Positions 8,741-16,539 of a stretch of DNA of 64,000 bases are shown in pieces. This DNA comes from Dokdonia sp. Dokd-P16 (lineage in GTDB: Bacteria > Bacteroidota > Bacteroidia > Flavobacteriales > Flavobacteriaceae). The DNA is taken from assembly GCF_003095655.1 (NCBI RefSeq), contig NZ_CP029151.1, positions 2,789,001-2,853,000 of the forward strand, written 5' to 3'. Positions within the stretch are counted from its first letter, which is position 1, and every line of letters begins with the position of its first letter. Both the position numbers and the translations under genes were made by a program. The notes below the pieces were generated by a model, which was not told where the DNA came from, did no database searches, and was given only the letters and a program-made list of their open reading frames with translations.

Positions 8741-10099
8741 ATGACTTTTAAAGACCTCAATCTCGATAAATTTTTGTGGAATGCCCTAGACGATATGGGA
8801 TTCACTCAACCTACTCCTATACAGGTGGATGCACTCGCTCCAGTTATGTCTGGTGGAGATGTGGTTGGGATTGCACAAACTGGTACGGGTAAAACCTACG
8901 CGTATTTACTTCCTATACTTAGAACACTTCCATATTCTCGCCAAGAGAATCCGCGTGTGCTTATCCTTGTCCCTACAAGAGAATTAGTGCTGCAAGTGGT
9001 GAGTGAACTAGAAAAGCTTACAACGTACATAGATGTGCGCGTGGCTGGTGTATATGGAGGAGCAAATATTAATATACAAAAAACACTTATTGCTCAAGGG
9101 CAAGATATTATTGTAGCTACTCCGGGAAGGTTATATGACCTTGCGGTGAGTAGGGTATTACAGCTCAAGAGTATCCAGAAAGTGGTGATTGACGAGGTAG
9201 ATGTGATGCTAGATCTAGGTTTTAGACCGCAACTCATGAATATTTTTGATATTCTACCTAAGCGTCGCCAGCATATCATGTTTAGTGCAACGATGACAGA
9301 AGATGTGGATGCACTTATAAAAGATTTCTTTAGCACACCTCAATTTATTAGGGTTGCAAAAAGTGGTACACCGCTAGAAAATATCACGCAGATAGGTTAT
9401 AAAATGCCTAACTTTTATACAAAGGTAAATTTCCTTTTAGAAGAACTTGCTTTTTCAAAGAAGTATCCTAAAGTGCTGTTATTTGTGCGTGATAAACGTA
9501 TGGCAGACAGGCTTTATTTAAAATTAGAAGAAGCATTTCCGGGTGATGTAGATCTTATACACTCAAATAAAACGCAAAACTACCGTATCAATAGTATCAA
9601 TGCCTTTGCAAAAGGGAAGGTACGTATGATGGTAGCTACAGATGTGATGGCGCGTGGTCTTGATATAGACGATATCACACATGTAATAAACATCAACACT
9701 CCACGTTTTCCTGAAAATTACCTGCACAGAATAGGTCGTACAGGTCGTGCTCAGAAAGAAGGAGTTTCTATTGTGTTGAGTACTCCAGAAGAAGATGAAT
9801 ACCTAGCAGAAATCGAAACATTAATGGGAGTAAAGGTTGCAATTCAACCGCTGCCAGAAGGTGTCGCGATTTCTAAGGAACTTACTCCAGAGGAGCGTCC
9901 AGAGGCAAAGGAGATTTTTAACCCGCATCGATGGAATAAAAATGACGACGATGCTCCAGGACCTGCCTTTCATGAGAAAAGTGAGAAAAACTCTAAAGTC
10001 AATTTAGGTGGTGCTTATAGAAGAGAAATAGCCCAAAAATATAAGAAACCTAAGACTAGGGGAGATAAGAACTACAACAAAAGAAATAAACGTAAATAA
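8741..10099 (+). CDS. DEAD-box family RNA helicase with DEVD motif
   Basis: This 452-residue ATP-dependent RNA helicase has two RecA-like domains. The Q motif (FTQPTPIQ), motif I (AQTGTGKT), Ia (PTRELVLQ), Ib (TPGRL), III (SAT), V (ATDVMARGLD) and VI (HRIGRTGR) are intact. Motif II reads DEVD at residues 151-154 instead of DEAD. The acidic residues needed for Mg-ATP binding remain, and only the Ala is changed to Val. The C-terminal tail is basic (KYKKPKTRGDKNYNKRNKRK), which suits RNA binding. Probable roles are ribosome assembly or cold-related RNA remodelling. A -7-like TATTTTCG lies at 8722-8729. The MBL gene follows after 8 bp. Confidence 0.9.
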   Translation: MTFKDLNLDKFLWNALDDMGFTQPTPIQVDALAPVMSGGDVVGIAQTGTGKTYAYLLPILRTLPYSRQENPRVLILVPTRELVLQVVSELEKLTTYIDVRVAGVYGGANINIQKTLIAQGQDIIVATPGRLYDLAVSRVLQLKSIQKVVIDEVDVMLDLGFRPQLMNIFDILPKRRQHIMFSATMTEDVDALIKDFFSTPQFIRVAKSGTPLENITQIGYKMPNFYTKVNFLLEELAFSKKYPKVLLFVRDKRMADRLYLKLEEAFPGDVDLIHSNKTQNYRINSINAFAKGKVRMMVATDVMARGLDIDDITHVININTPRFPENYLHRIGRTGRAQKEGVSIVLSTPEEDEYLAEIETLMGVKVAIQPLPEGVAISKELTPEERPEAKEIFNPHRWNKNDDDAPGPAFHEKSEKNSKVNLGGAYRREIAQKYKKPKTRGDKNYNKRNKRK

Positions 10100-10107
10100 G
10101 TAAAGAA

Positions 10108-10899
10108 ATGTGTCGACTACTACAGATGTTAGGGATCTGTCTAGCCGTACTACTATTAAACTCCTGTTTTGATAATAGTAAGTATGATCCAGAACCATAT
10201 GTGAGATCTTTGGAGATCATAAAATTATCAGAGCAAGATTACATACATGTATCTTACCTAAAAGATAGTTATGGTGGTTATATTCCTTGCAATGGTTACA
10301 TACGATTAGAAGGAAGCGAAGCTTTTATTTTTGACACACCTCTTAACGATACACTTTCTGAGCAGCTTATCACATTTGTACAAGAAGACTTAAAGGCAAC
10401 TATAAAAGGGGTGCAAGTGAGTCACTCTCATATAGATGGAGCTGGTGGTATTAACGCTTTCGCGAAAGCAAAAATACCCACCTACGCATCTACCAAAACA
10501 GCAGCATTACTAGTCAAAGATTCTTTAGCAATAAGTAATCCTTTCTCACAAAAAGACAGCATACAGATAGCCAAAAAATTTGTTGTGATGGAGTATTTAG
10601 GTCCTGCTCACAGTGATGATAATTCTATTGCATACATACGAGCATCAGATATTTTATTAGGTGGTTGCATGATAAAGCCGCTAGATGGAACTAAAGGCAA
10701 TCTCGCAGATGCAAATCTCGATGAGTGGGCAAACACGGTAACTACTTTGCAAAACCGTTATCCAAAAGTTTTACAAGTGATTCCTGGACATGGCAGGAGA
10801 GGAGATAAAGAATTACTGGATTATACAATCAGTATGTTCCAAAAGGATAGTCCTGAAAATAATACTACAGCCGAAACTGTGGCCGTAGTTAAAAATTAA
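10108..10899 (+). CDS. Subclass B1 metallo-beta-lactamase-family lipoprotein
   Basis: This 263-residue protein has the full B1 zinc site: H106, H108 and D110 in HSHIDGAGG, H168 in GPAHSDDN, C187 in GGCMIK and H228 in PGHG. The lysine that holds the substrate carboxylate in B1 enzymes is present as K190. The N-terminus is a lipoprotein signal (LAVLLLNSC, Cys20), suggesting an outer-membrane or periplasmic anchor. The iterated palindrome is built into the helix after the zinc motif as AFAKA (117-121). It lies 8 bp behind a helicase gene, so it is probably co-transcribed and not visibly inducible. True beta-lactam hydrolysis is likely from the motifs but unproven; another hydrolase role is possible. 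Confidence 0.85.
   Translation: MCRLLQMLGICLAVLLLNSCFDNSKYDPEPYVRSLEIIKLSEQDYIHVSYLKDSYGGYIPCNGYIRLEGSEAFIFDTPLNDTLSEQLITFVQEDLKATIKGVQVSHSHIDGAGGINAFAKAKIPTYASTKTAALLVKDSLAISNPFSQKDSIQIAKKFVVMEYLGPAHSDDNSIAYIRASDILLGGCMIKPLDGTKGNLADANLDEWANTVTTLQNRYPKVLQVIPGHGRRGDKELLDYTISMFQKDSPENNTTAETVAVVKN
10456..10469. repeat. Iterated palindrome, partial, inside MBL gene
   Basis: GCTTTCGCGAAAGC (perfect 14 bp) read in frame as AFAKA. Confidence 0.9.
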
Positions 10900-10943
10900 T
10901 AATATAAAACATCATCACCCTTACGGTGATTATCAAATAAATT

Positions 10944-11198
10944 ATGGAAGACAATAAAAAGGTAGCAGGTATTGCACCAATAGCTGTAGAGCTAGAAGAA
11001 GGAAAGAAATATTCATGGTGTACTTGTGGTCACTCTGAGAAGCAACCTTTTTGCGACGGAGGACATAAAGCAGCAGAAAGTACGCCTAGCTTACGTTTTG
11101 AAGCAGAAAAGACAGGAACAGCATACTTATGTAACTGTAAGATGACAAAGAATCCTCCATACTGTGATGGAAGTCACAAGACGTGTGAGATAGGTTAA
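10944..11198 (+). CDS. CDGSH iron-sulfur domain protein, two domains
   Basis: This 84-residue protein contains two tandem CDGSH-type [2Fe-2S] motifs, WCTCGHSEKQPFCDGGH (about residues 29-45) and LCNCKMTKNPPYCDGSH (about residues 63-79). Each carries the C-x-C-x-n-C-x3-H (three Cys, one His) ligand set. Bacterial CDGSH proteins are thought to act in redox or iron-sulfur handling, but their partners are not fixed. The gene stands 44 bp after the MBL gene with a small non-terminator hairpin between. A strong bidirectional terminator follows. Confidence 0.93.
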   Translation: MEDNKKVAGIAPIAVELEEGKKYSWCTCGHSEKQPFCDGGHKAAESTPSLRFEAEKTGTAYLCNCKMTKNPPYCDGSHKTCEIG

Positions 11199-11218
11199 TA
11201 GCATAACTAACTATTATT

Positions 11219-11258
11219 AAAAAGCCCTTAGTATATCTACGATATGCTAAGGGCTTTT
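11219..11258. terminator. Bidirectional terminator
   Basis: An 18-bp stem with one G-U pair (AAAAGCCCTTAGTATATC pairing with GATATGCTAAGGGCTTTT) is flanked by A- and T-runs between the convergent CDGSH and CCA genes. Confidence 0.88.
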
Positions 11259-11278
11259 TAGTTGAATGAAAACCTTCT

Positions 11279-12694
11279 CTATTTAATAAGTTTTATGTCT
11301 TTTGCTTTTTTGATCATAAAAGCAATGGCAGCTTCCTTTTCGTTAGGGATATCGCCTTCTAAGATAGCTTCTTTAATTGCTTCCTTAAGTATACCTATCT
11401 CACGACCTGGCTTAAGATTAAAAGCTTCCATAATTTCCTCTCCAGATACTGGCGGCTGAAAGTTGCGCACGTGGTCACGCTCTTCAACTTCCTTCATCTT
11501 CTCACGTACCACTTTAAAATTATTGTGGTATCTCTTAAAGCGTTTTGGGTTCTTGGTAGTGATGTCTGCCTCACATAGCGTCATGAGATCTTCAATGTGA
11601 TCTCCTGCGTCAAAAATGAGCCTTCTTACAGCGCTATCTGTCACATGATCTTCTGAGATAACGATAGGTCGCGAACTCATAAGTACCATTTTTTGAACAA
11701 ACTTCATTTTGTCATTTAATGGCATTTTGAGGCGTTTAAATAATTTGTAAACCATTTTTGAGCCTACAAACTCGTGCCCATGAAAGGTCCAGCCCACTTT
11801 TTTTGAAAACTTCTTTGTTGGCGCTTTTCCTATGTCATGTAACAATGCAGCCCAGCGTAACCAGAGATCATCAGTATGTTCTGAGATGTTATCTACCACT
11901 TCAAGGGTGTGGTAAAAGTTGTCTTTATGCTTTTGCCCCTCAATCTCATCTATACCTTTTAACGCCATGAGCTCCGGTAAGATATATGGGAGTAGTCCTG
12001 TCTTTTCCAGCAGTAAAAAACCTTTAGAAGGAGTAGGGCTCAACATTATTTTATTAAGCTCATCTACAATGCGCTCGTTTGTAATAATCTTAATGCGCTC
12101 TGCATTTTTAGTTATAGACTCAAGCGATGTGCGCTCAATCATGAAGTCTAGCTGTGAAGCAAAACGGATTGCACGCATCATACGAAGCGGGTCATCACTG
12201 TATGTGATATCTGGATCTAGAGGTGTTCTTATAATCTTGCGCTCAAGATCGCTTATTCCATCAAAGGGATCAATCACATCGCCATAACCGTTGTCATTGA
12301 GTTTAATAGCAAGTGCGTTTATTGTAAAATCACGACGGTTTTGGTCATCTTCTAGTGTACCATCTTCTACTACCGGATTACGACTGTCTGTCGCATAAGA
12401 TTCTTTACGAGCACCCACAAACTCAATATCCATATTACCTGAACGTAACATAGCAGTGCCGTATGTTTTGAATACTTGTACTTTAGGTTTGTTTGGTAAA
12501 ATTTGCGATACTTTACGAGCCAGTGCAATACCACTTCCTACAGCTACAACATCAATATCTTTTACTTCTTTATTACGTTTTAAAAGGTAATCACGCACAA
12601 ATCCACCTATGACGTAGGTTTCTAGTTCAAGTGCATCTGCGGCATTAGAAATGGTGTTAAAGATAGGAAGGGAGAGTGCGTTCTTTAGATTCAT
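11279..12694 (-). CDS. cca: CCA tRNA nucleotidyltransferase with HD domain
   Basis: This 471-residue enzyme adds or repairs the 3' CCA end of tRNAs. The class II nucleotidyltransferase signature is present: GGFVRDYLL followed by KDIDVVAVG with the catalytic D-x-D. RRDFTINALA and the neck motif DDPLRMMRAIRFASQLDF follow. A C-terminal HD domain (LLHDIGKAPT near residue 285) matches the HD-containing bacterial subgroup, whose HD part has been linked to 2',3'-cyclic phosphate processing. Length is normal for this subgroup. An iterated palindrome lies 42 bp upstream of the start. Confidence 0.93.
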   Translation of the reverse strand: MNLKNALSLPIFNTISNAADALELETYVIGGFVRDYLLKRNKEVKDIDVVAVGSGIALARKVSQILPNKPKVQVFKTYGTAMLRSGNMDIEFVGARKESYATDSRNPVVEDGTLEDDQNRRDFTINALAIKLNDNGYGDVIDPFDGISDLERKIIRTPLDPDITYSDDPLRMMRAIRFASQLDFMIERTSLESITKNAERIKIITNERIVDELNKIMLSPTPSKGFLLLEKTGLLPYILPELMALKGIDEIEGQKHKDNFYHTLEVVDNISEHTDDLWLRWAALLHDIGKAPTKKFSKKVGWTFHGHEFVGSKMVYKLFKRLKMPLNDKMKFVQKMVLMSSRPIVISEDHVTDSAVRRLIFDAGDHIEDLMTLCEADITTKNPKRFKRYHNNFKVVREKMKEVEERDHVRNFQPPVSGEEIMEAFNLKPGREIGILKEAIKEAILEGDIPNEKEAAIAFMIKKAKDIKLIK

Positions 12695-12735
12695 TACTAG
12701 AATTTAAATAGAGGTAAAGGTGTGATTTTGGCACA

Positions 12736-12749
12736 TTTTCGCGAAAGCG
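12736..12749. repeat. Iterated palindrome, partial, upstream of cca
   Basis: TTTTCGCGAAAGCG with an eroded left arm, in the 126-bp gap between the cca start and the tsaC stop. Confidence 0.8.
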
Positions 12750-12820
12750 AGATAATGCCAAGCATATTTTTATAAAAATAGAGATAGGCTTACTTAATTA
12801 AAAGTAGGTACTTAAATGAA

Positions 12821-13384
12821 TTATTCTCTAATGATGGTTACTTTACCATCTTCTGTAAGTTTTATAATTGCGCTAGGTTTTGTTGATGTGCGATCACGAT
12901 CTAAATTCACTACATAATCTACACCGTCTATAATTTCTTGAGAAATCTCACTAAAACTTTGAGGAGTAGGCTTTCCAGTTACATTTGCACTTGTAGAAAC
13001 GATAGGTTTTCTAAACTTCTTAAGTAAGAAGTTACAAAACTGATTACGACACACTCTAAAGGCAGTGCTATTATCTGGTGCAATCACATTAGTCGCTATA
13101 CGTATAGGATCATCATAGATGATTGTAGTAGGTTTTGCAGCATATTTGAGTATGTCATAAGCTACCTCAGGAATATTTTCAATATACTGGTTAAGCATTT
13201 TAAAATCACTTACAAGACAGATAAGAGATTTGCTCTCTGCGCGCTTTTTAAGTGCATAAACTTTATCTACGGCATCTGGGTTTGTAGCATCACAACCTAT
13301 TCCCCATACAGTATCTGTAGGGTAAAGAATAAGGCCACCTCTTTTTAAAACGGCTAGTGCTGCGTCGTGTTCTTGTTTCATCAA
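12821..13384 (-). CDS. tsaC: L-threonylcarbamoyladenylate synthase (TsaC/Sua5/YrdC)
   Basis: This 187-residue YrdC-domain enzyme makes threonylcarbamoyl-AMP from threonine, bicarbonate and ATP, the first step of t6A formation in ANN-decoding tRNAs. Recognition comes from GGLILYPTDTVWGIGCDA, the LKKRAESKSLICLVSD block and the conserved FRKPIVSTSANVTGKPTP. It lacks a Sua5 C-terminal domain, so it is the short TsaC/YciO type. The first two codons are both ATG. A reverse-strand TATTTTTG (13398-13405) is its likely -7 box, leaving a very short leader. Confidence 0.92.
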   Translation of the reverse strand: MMKQEHDAALAVLKRGGLILYPTDTVWGIGCDATNPDAVDKVYALKKRAESKSLICLVSDFKMLNQYIENIPEVAYDILKYAAKPTTIIYDDPIRIATNVIAPDNSTAFRVCRNQFCNFLLKKFRKPIVSTSANVTGKPTPQSFSEISQEIIDGVDYVVNLDRDRTSTKPSAIIKLTEDGKVTIIRE

Positions 13385-13397
13385 ATAAATTTAACTG

Positions 13398-13405
13398 CAA
13401 AAATA
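13398..13405 (-). promoter_or_regulatory. -7 promoter element of tsaC
   Basis: Reverse-strand TATTTTTGC matches TAnnTTTG 14 bp upstream of the start codon. No -33 TTG at the ideal spacing. Confidence 0.5.
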
Positions 13406-13441
13406 ACCTATTCTTTTTTTATTAGTATACTCTAAGGCACT

Positions 13442-13475
13442 TTGTAAAGGGAAGGATAGCAATTTTATATATTTG
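13442..13475 (+). promoter_or_regulatory. Promoter of the LPS-kinase-like gene
   Basis: TTG (13442-13444), a 23-bp spacer and TATATTTG (13468-13475) fit the Bacteroidetes -33/-7 layout. The leader to the GTG start at 13585 is about 100 bp. Confidence 0.6.
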
Positions 13476-13584
13476 CGTGATATAATGTACGAATGTCTAT
13501 TGCTATCAACGGTAATCGTAATAGTAACTTCTTATAGATTTATAACGCAAGGACATTTAATATTATCTTAACGAACTCATATCT

Positions 13585-14340
13585 GTGAATATAGTTTTCT
13601 CTAAAAATTTTAAGGGTGATACAGAAGCAATCAAGCAATGTATCACAGATTTTGATACTTCCGGTAAGAAGTTTGATGAGCGCAAGCGCAATTCTTTAAA
13701 GCTTTTTGAAGTAGGAGGAAGCGTGATTAATGTGAAGTCCTTTAAGGTGCCTAATCTTATTAATAGAGTAGCTTATAAATATTTACGTAGCTCTAAAGCA
13801 GCAAGATCTTTTGAGTATGCTCATAAACTTTTAGAAAACGGTATTCTTACACCACAGCCCATTGCTTATTTTGAGGAAGAAGGACTGTTGTTTGGACATA
13901 GTTTTTACGTGAGTAATCATCTTAACTATGACCTTACGTATAGGGAGCTATGTGAAGCATCTCCTTACTTAGGAAATAAAGATATATTGAGTGCTTTTGC
14001 AAGGTTTACGTATAATTTACATGAAAAGGGAATACACTTCCTTGATCACTCCTTAGGTAATACCTTAATTGTAATTACGGATAAAGGATATGATTTTTAC
14101 CTAGTAGATCTTAATAGGATGAACTTTGGCCCTATGGATTTTGAAACGCGTATGAATAATTTTGCGCGATTATCTCCACGTCCAGAGGATATTGCAGTAA
14201 TGGCTAGTGCTTATGCTGCAGAGAGTGGTGATAATGAGAAAAAAGTATTTGATGCGATGCTGGCATCGGTACAAAATTTTCAAGAAGCATTTTACAAAAA
14301 GAAACGACTTAAAAAGCGTTTAAAATTCTGGAAACGCTAG
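13585..14340 (+). CDS. LPS/Kdo kinase-like protein (WaaP/InaA-type fold)
   Basis: This 251-residue cytoplasmic protein has the order of a lipopolysaccharide core kinase. A basic N-lobe (VINVKSFKVPN, K51 or K54) is followed by E77 in a helix. The catalytic loop GIHFLDHSLGNTLI has D154 and N159 five apart, and the metal-binding D175 lies in VDLNRMNFG. The Arg/Lys-rich end (KKKRLKKRLKFWKR) could sit at the membrane face. The likely role is phosphorylation of lipid A-core sugar or Kdo; the acceptor is not determined. The start is GTG, chosen because it is the only start upstream of the conserved NIVFSKNFK strand. No terminator was seen behind it. Confidence 0.75.
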   Translation: MNIVFSKNFKGDTEAIKQCITDFDTSGKKFDERKRNSLKLFEVGGSVINVKSFKVPNLINRVAYKYLRSSKAARSFEYAHKLLENGILTPQPIAYFEEEGLLFGHSFYVSNHLNYDLTYRELCEASPYLGNKDILSAFARFTYNLHEKGIHFLDHSLGNTLIVITDKGYDFYLVDLNRMNFGPMDFETRMNNFARLSPRPEDIAVMASAYAAESGDNEKKVFDAMLASVQNFQEAFYKKKRLKKRLKFWKR

Positions 14341-14477
14341 TGACAGGTAAATCTTTCTGTGCAAAGAAGGCATATAGTCACAACACTTTGCTAATAGCGG
14401 AGTAAGTAATTAAATAAGCCCTACCTTCGCGACTTTAAGGAAGTGACTACATTTAGGTCATTTCACAAAACCTTTAT

Positions 14478-15761
14478 ATGTCATTTAAATCTTTAGGGCT
14501 CTCTGATGCCCTGCTCAAAGCTGTGAGCGAAAAAGGCTATACAACGCCATCACCTATCCAACAAAAAGCAATTCCAGAAGTACTCAAAGGCAAAGATGTC
14601 CTTGCAAGTGCACAAACAGGAACAGGAAAAACCGCAGGATTCACACTGCCTATGATCCATAGGCTTATAAATAACCCAAAACAAGGACGCCGTAAGATAA
14701 GAGCACTAGTACTTACACCTACAAGAGAGCTTGCTGCTCAAATACAAGAGAATGTATTAGAGTACAGTAAGTACGTAGATATAAAATCTATGGTCATCTT
14801 TGGTGGAGTAAACCAGAACCCACAAGTACGCACCTTACGTCAAGGAGTAGATATTCTAGTTGCCACTCCTGGTAGACTATTAGATTTACAGAACCAAGGT
14901 TTATTGAGCCTTTCTGATGTAGAGTTTCTAGTACTTGATGAAGCAGACCGTATGCTTGATATGGGCTTTATACACGATATAAAGAAAGTATTAAAAATGG
15001 TTCCGGCGAAAAGGCAGAACCTCCTTTTTAGTGCAACCTTTAATACAGATATTAAGAAGTTTGCAAGTAGCATTCTTACTAATCCTGTATTAGTAGAAGC
15101 AACACCAGAAAATACTACTGCAGAGAAAGTTGATCAAAAATCGTATAGAGTAGATAAGTCTCGTAAAACAGAAATGCTTATCAAATTTATAAGAGAAGGA
15201 AACTGGGATCAAGTGCTGGTGTTTACAAGAACTAAGCACGGTGCAAACAGACTTTCTCAAAAATTAGAGAAAGACGGAATCTCATCTGCAGCAATACACG
15301 GTAATAAAACACAAAACGCAAGAGTAAAAGCACTTGCTGGTTTTAAGAGTGGGAAAGTTCGCGTACTTGTAGCAACAGACATTGCTGCTCGTGGTCTTGA
15401 TATTCCTTTATTACCTTATGTAATTAACTACGAGCTTCCTAATGTGCCAGAAGATTATGTACACCGTATAGGTCGTACTGGTAGGGCAGGAGCAAGTGGT
15501 CAAGCAATATCACTAGTAGGAGTAGATGAGGTAGATTATGTAAGAGGAATAGAAAAACTATTAGGAGAAAAGCTACATAGCGAAGTATTAGAAGGTTTTC
15601 AGCCAACAGACACCCTAGCGCAGATCAAAAAAGAAGCTGCCGAAAATAAAGCAAGACACCAACAAGGACGTCGTAACGCACGTAATGGTGGAGCACGAGG
15701 AAAAAGTACTGGAGGGAACAAAGGTTCTGATAGTAGAAACAAAAATTCAAGAAGACGTTAA
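14478..15761 (+). CDS. rhlE: DEAD-box RNA helicase, RhlE-type
   Basis: This 427-residue RNA helicase has every canonical motif: Q motif (YTTPSPIQ), I (AQTGTGKT), Ia (PTRELAAQ), GG, Ib (TPGRL), II as DEAD (residues 154-157), III (SAT), V ([10 protein letters not shown]) and VI (HRIGRTGR). The tail of about 45 residues is rich in R, N, G and K ([17 protein letters not shown]), typical of RhlE-type RNA-binding extensions. It is a close relative of the helicase encoded about 6 kb upstream but keeps the standard DEAD box. A -7-like TACCTTCG lies at 14422-14429. A terminator and an iterated palindrome follow. Confidence 0.93.
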   Translation: MSFKSLGLSDALLKAVSEKGYTTPSPIQQKAIPEVLKGKDVLASAQTGTGKTAGFTLPMIHRLINNPKQGRRKIRALVLTPTRELAAQIQENVLEYSKYVDIKSMVIFGGVNQNPQVRTLRQGVDILVATPGRLLDLQNQGLLSLSDVEFLVLDEADRMLDMGFIHDIKKVLKMVPAKRQNLLFSATFNTDIKKFASSILTNPVLVEATPENTTAEKVDQKSYRVDKSRKTEMLIKFIREGNWDQVLVFTRTKHGANRLSQKLEKDGISSAAIHGNKTQNARVKALAGFKSGKVRVLVATDIAARGLDIPLLPYVINYELPNVPEDYVHRIGRTGRAGASGQAISLVGVDEVDYVRGIEKLLGEKLHSEVLEGFQPTDTLAQIKKEAAENKARHQQGRRNARNGGARGKSTGGNKGSDSRNKNSRRR

Positions 15762-15783
15762 TAGTTTTCTTTAATAAATATGA

Positions 15784-15816
15784 TACCTCTTATCTACATG
15801 GATAAGGGGTTTTTTT
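15784..15816 (+). terminator. Terminator of rhlE
   Basis: A 10-bp stem ACCTCTTATC/GATAAGGGGT with one G-U pair, loop TACATG and a seven-T run. Confidence 0.87.
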
Positions 15817-15818
15817 AT

Positions 15819-15832
15819 GCTTTCGCGAAAGC
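15819..15832. repeat. Iterated palindrome behind rhlE terminator
   Basis: GCTTTCGCGAAAGC with the right arm extending to GCGTA, 3 bp after the T-run. Confidence 0.9.
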
Positions 15833-15863
15833 GTAAGTTAAGTAATCTTTATTATTCTTAAAC

Positions 15864-15876
15864 TTATTTAGAATAA
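15864..15876. promoter_or_regulatory. Operator-like inverted repeat upstream of haem-binding gene
   Basis: TTATTTAGAATAA (TTATT-N3-AATAA) lies 12 bp before the -33 TTG. Its reverse complement recurs exactly at 16451-16463 before the next promoter of the same locus. Confidence 0.5.
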
Positions 15877-15888
15877 TTAAAGATAAGG

Positions 15889-15919
15889 TTGTCTCTTTTT
15901 CAACTACGTATTATTTTTG
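15889..15919 (+). promoter_or_regulatory. Promoter of the haem-binding gene
   Basis: TTG (15889-15891), a 20-bp spacer and TATTTTTG (15912-15919) form a textbook Bacteroidetes promoter. The TTG within the -7 box is an apparent but false start codon. Confidence 0.8.
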
Positions 15920-15943
15920 CCGCATGATACAAACAACCATATT

Positions 15944-16411
15944 ATGAAGATTCTTCGATATTTTTTGATCATTGCACTTATAGCGCTTGTAGTTATTCAA
16001 TTTATTAGGCCAGATAAACAAGAAGGGAATTATCTCGCTATAGAAGAATTTGAAACAGAAACTAATATGCCTGCAGAGGTTAGAGCGATATTCAGCAACA
16101 ATTGTTATGATTGTCATAGTGGTGTGACCACATATCCTTGGTATGCAGATATTGCACCTTTATCTTATTGGCTAAATGATCATATTAAAGATGGTAAAAG
16201 ACATTTTGATGTAGAAGACTGGAATAACTATTCCCTTAAGAAAAAAGACCATAAACTAGATGAGCTCATAGAAGAAGTTGAAGAGGGAGAAATGCCTCTA
16301 AAATCATATACATTGGTTCATGGAGACTTATCTGACGAAGAAAAAGAGCTTTTAGAAAATTGGGCAAAAGAAGTTCGAGACCAGATACAGAGCGAGATGG
16401 TGGTGCAGTAA
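15944..16411 (+). CDS. Haem-binding domain protein, c-type CxxCH
   Basis: This 155-residue protein has an N-terminal membrane anchor (KILRYFLIIALIALVVIQF) and a periplasmic domain with one c-type haem site (NNCYDCHSG). The following pattern YPWYADIAPLSYWLNDHIKDGKRHFDVEDW is diagnostic of the haem_bd domain family found widely in Bacteroidetes. It may carry electrons or sense haem in the periplasm. The start is ATG 15944, 25 bp after the -7 box. It opens a locus of iron-uptake genes; the next gene has its own promoter with the same operator-like site, which suggests co-regulation. Confidence 0.87.
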   Translation: MKILRYFLIIALIALVVIQFIRPDKQEGNYLAIEEFETETNMPAEVRAIFSNNCYDCHSGVTTYPWYADIAPLSYWLNDHIKDGKRHFDVEDWNNYSLKKKDHKLDELIEEVEEGEMPLKSYTLVHGDLSDEEKELLENWAKEVRDQIQSEMVVQ

Positions 16412-16450
16412 AAACAGCAAAAATCAATTTTAACACATTCTTATTCTTAT

Positions 16451-16463
16451 TTATTCTAAATAA
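16451..16463. promoter_or_regulatory. Operator-like inverted repeat upstream of DUF4856 gene
   Basis: TTATTCTAAATAA, exact reverse complement of the site at 15864-15876, ending 2 bp before the -33 TTG. Confidence 0.5.
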
Positions 16464-16465
16464 GC

Positions 16466-16496
16466 TTGCGAGAATTAGAAATGACTATTATTTTTG
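16466..16496 (+). promoter_or_regulatory. Promoter of the DUF4856/imelysin operon
   Basis: TTG (16466-16468), a 20-bp spacer and TATTTTTG (16489-16496); same geometry as the promoter 577 bp upstream. Confidence 0.8.
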
Positions 16497-16539
16497 CCGT
16501 CGTAAACAAATTCACTATTTATATTAAGTCTAAATAAAA

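Noticed and set aside
10914-10930. ATCACC/GGTGAT hairpin between MBL and CDGSH genes
   Set aside because: Six-base stem without a T-run; too weak to call a terminator or regulator.
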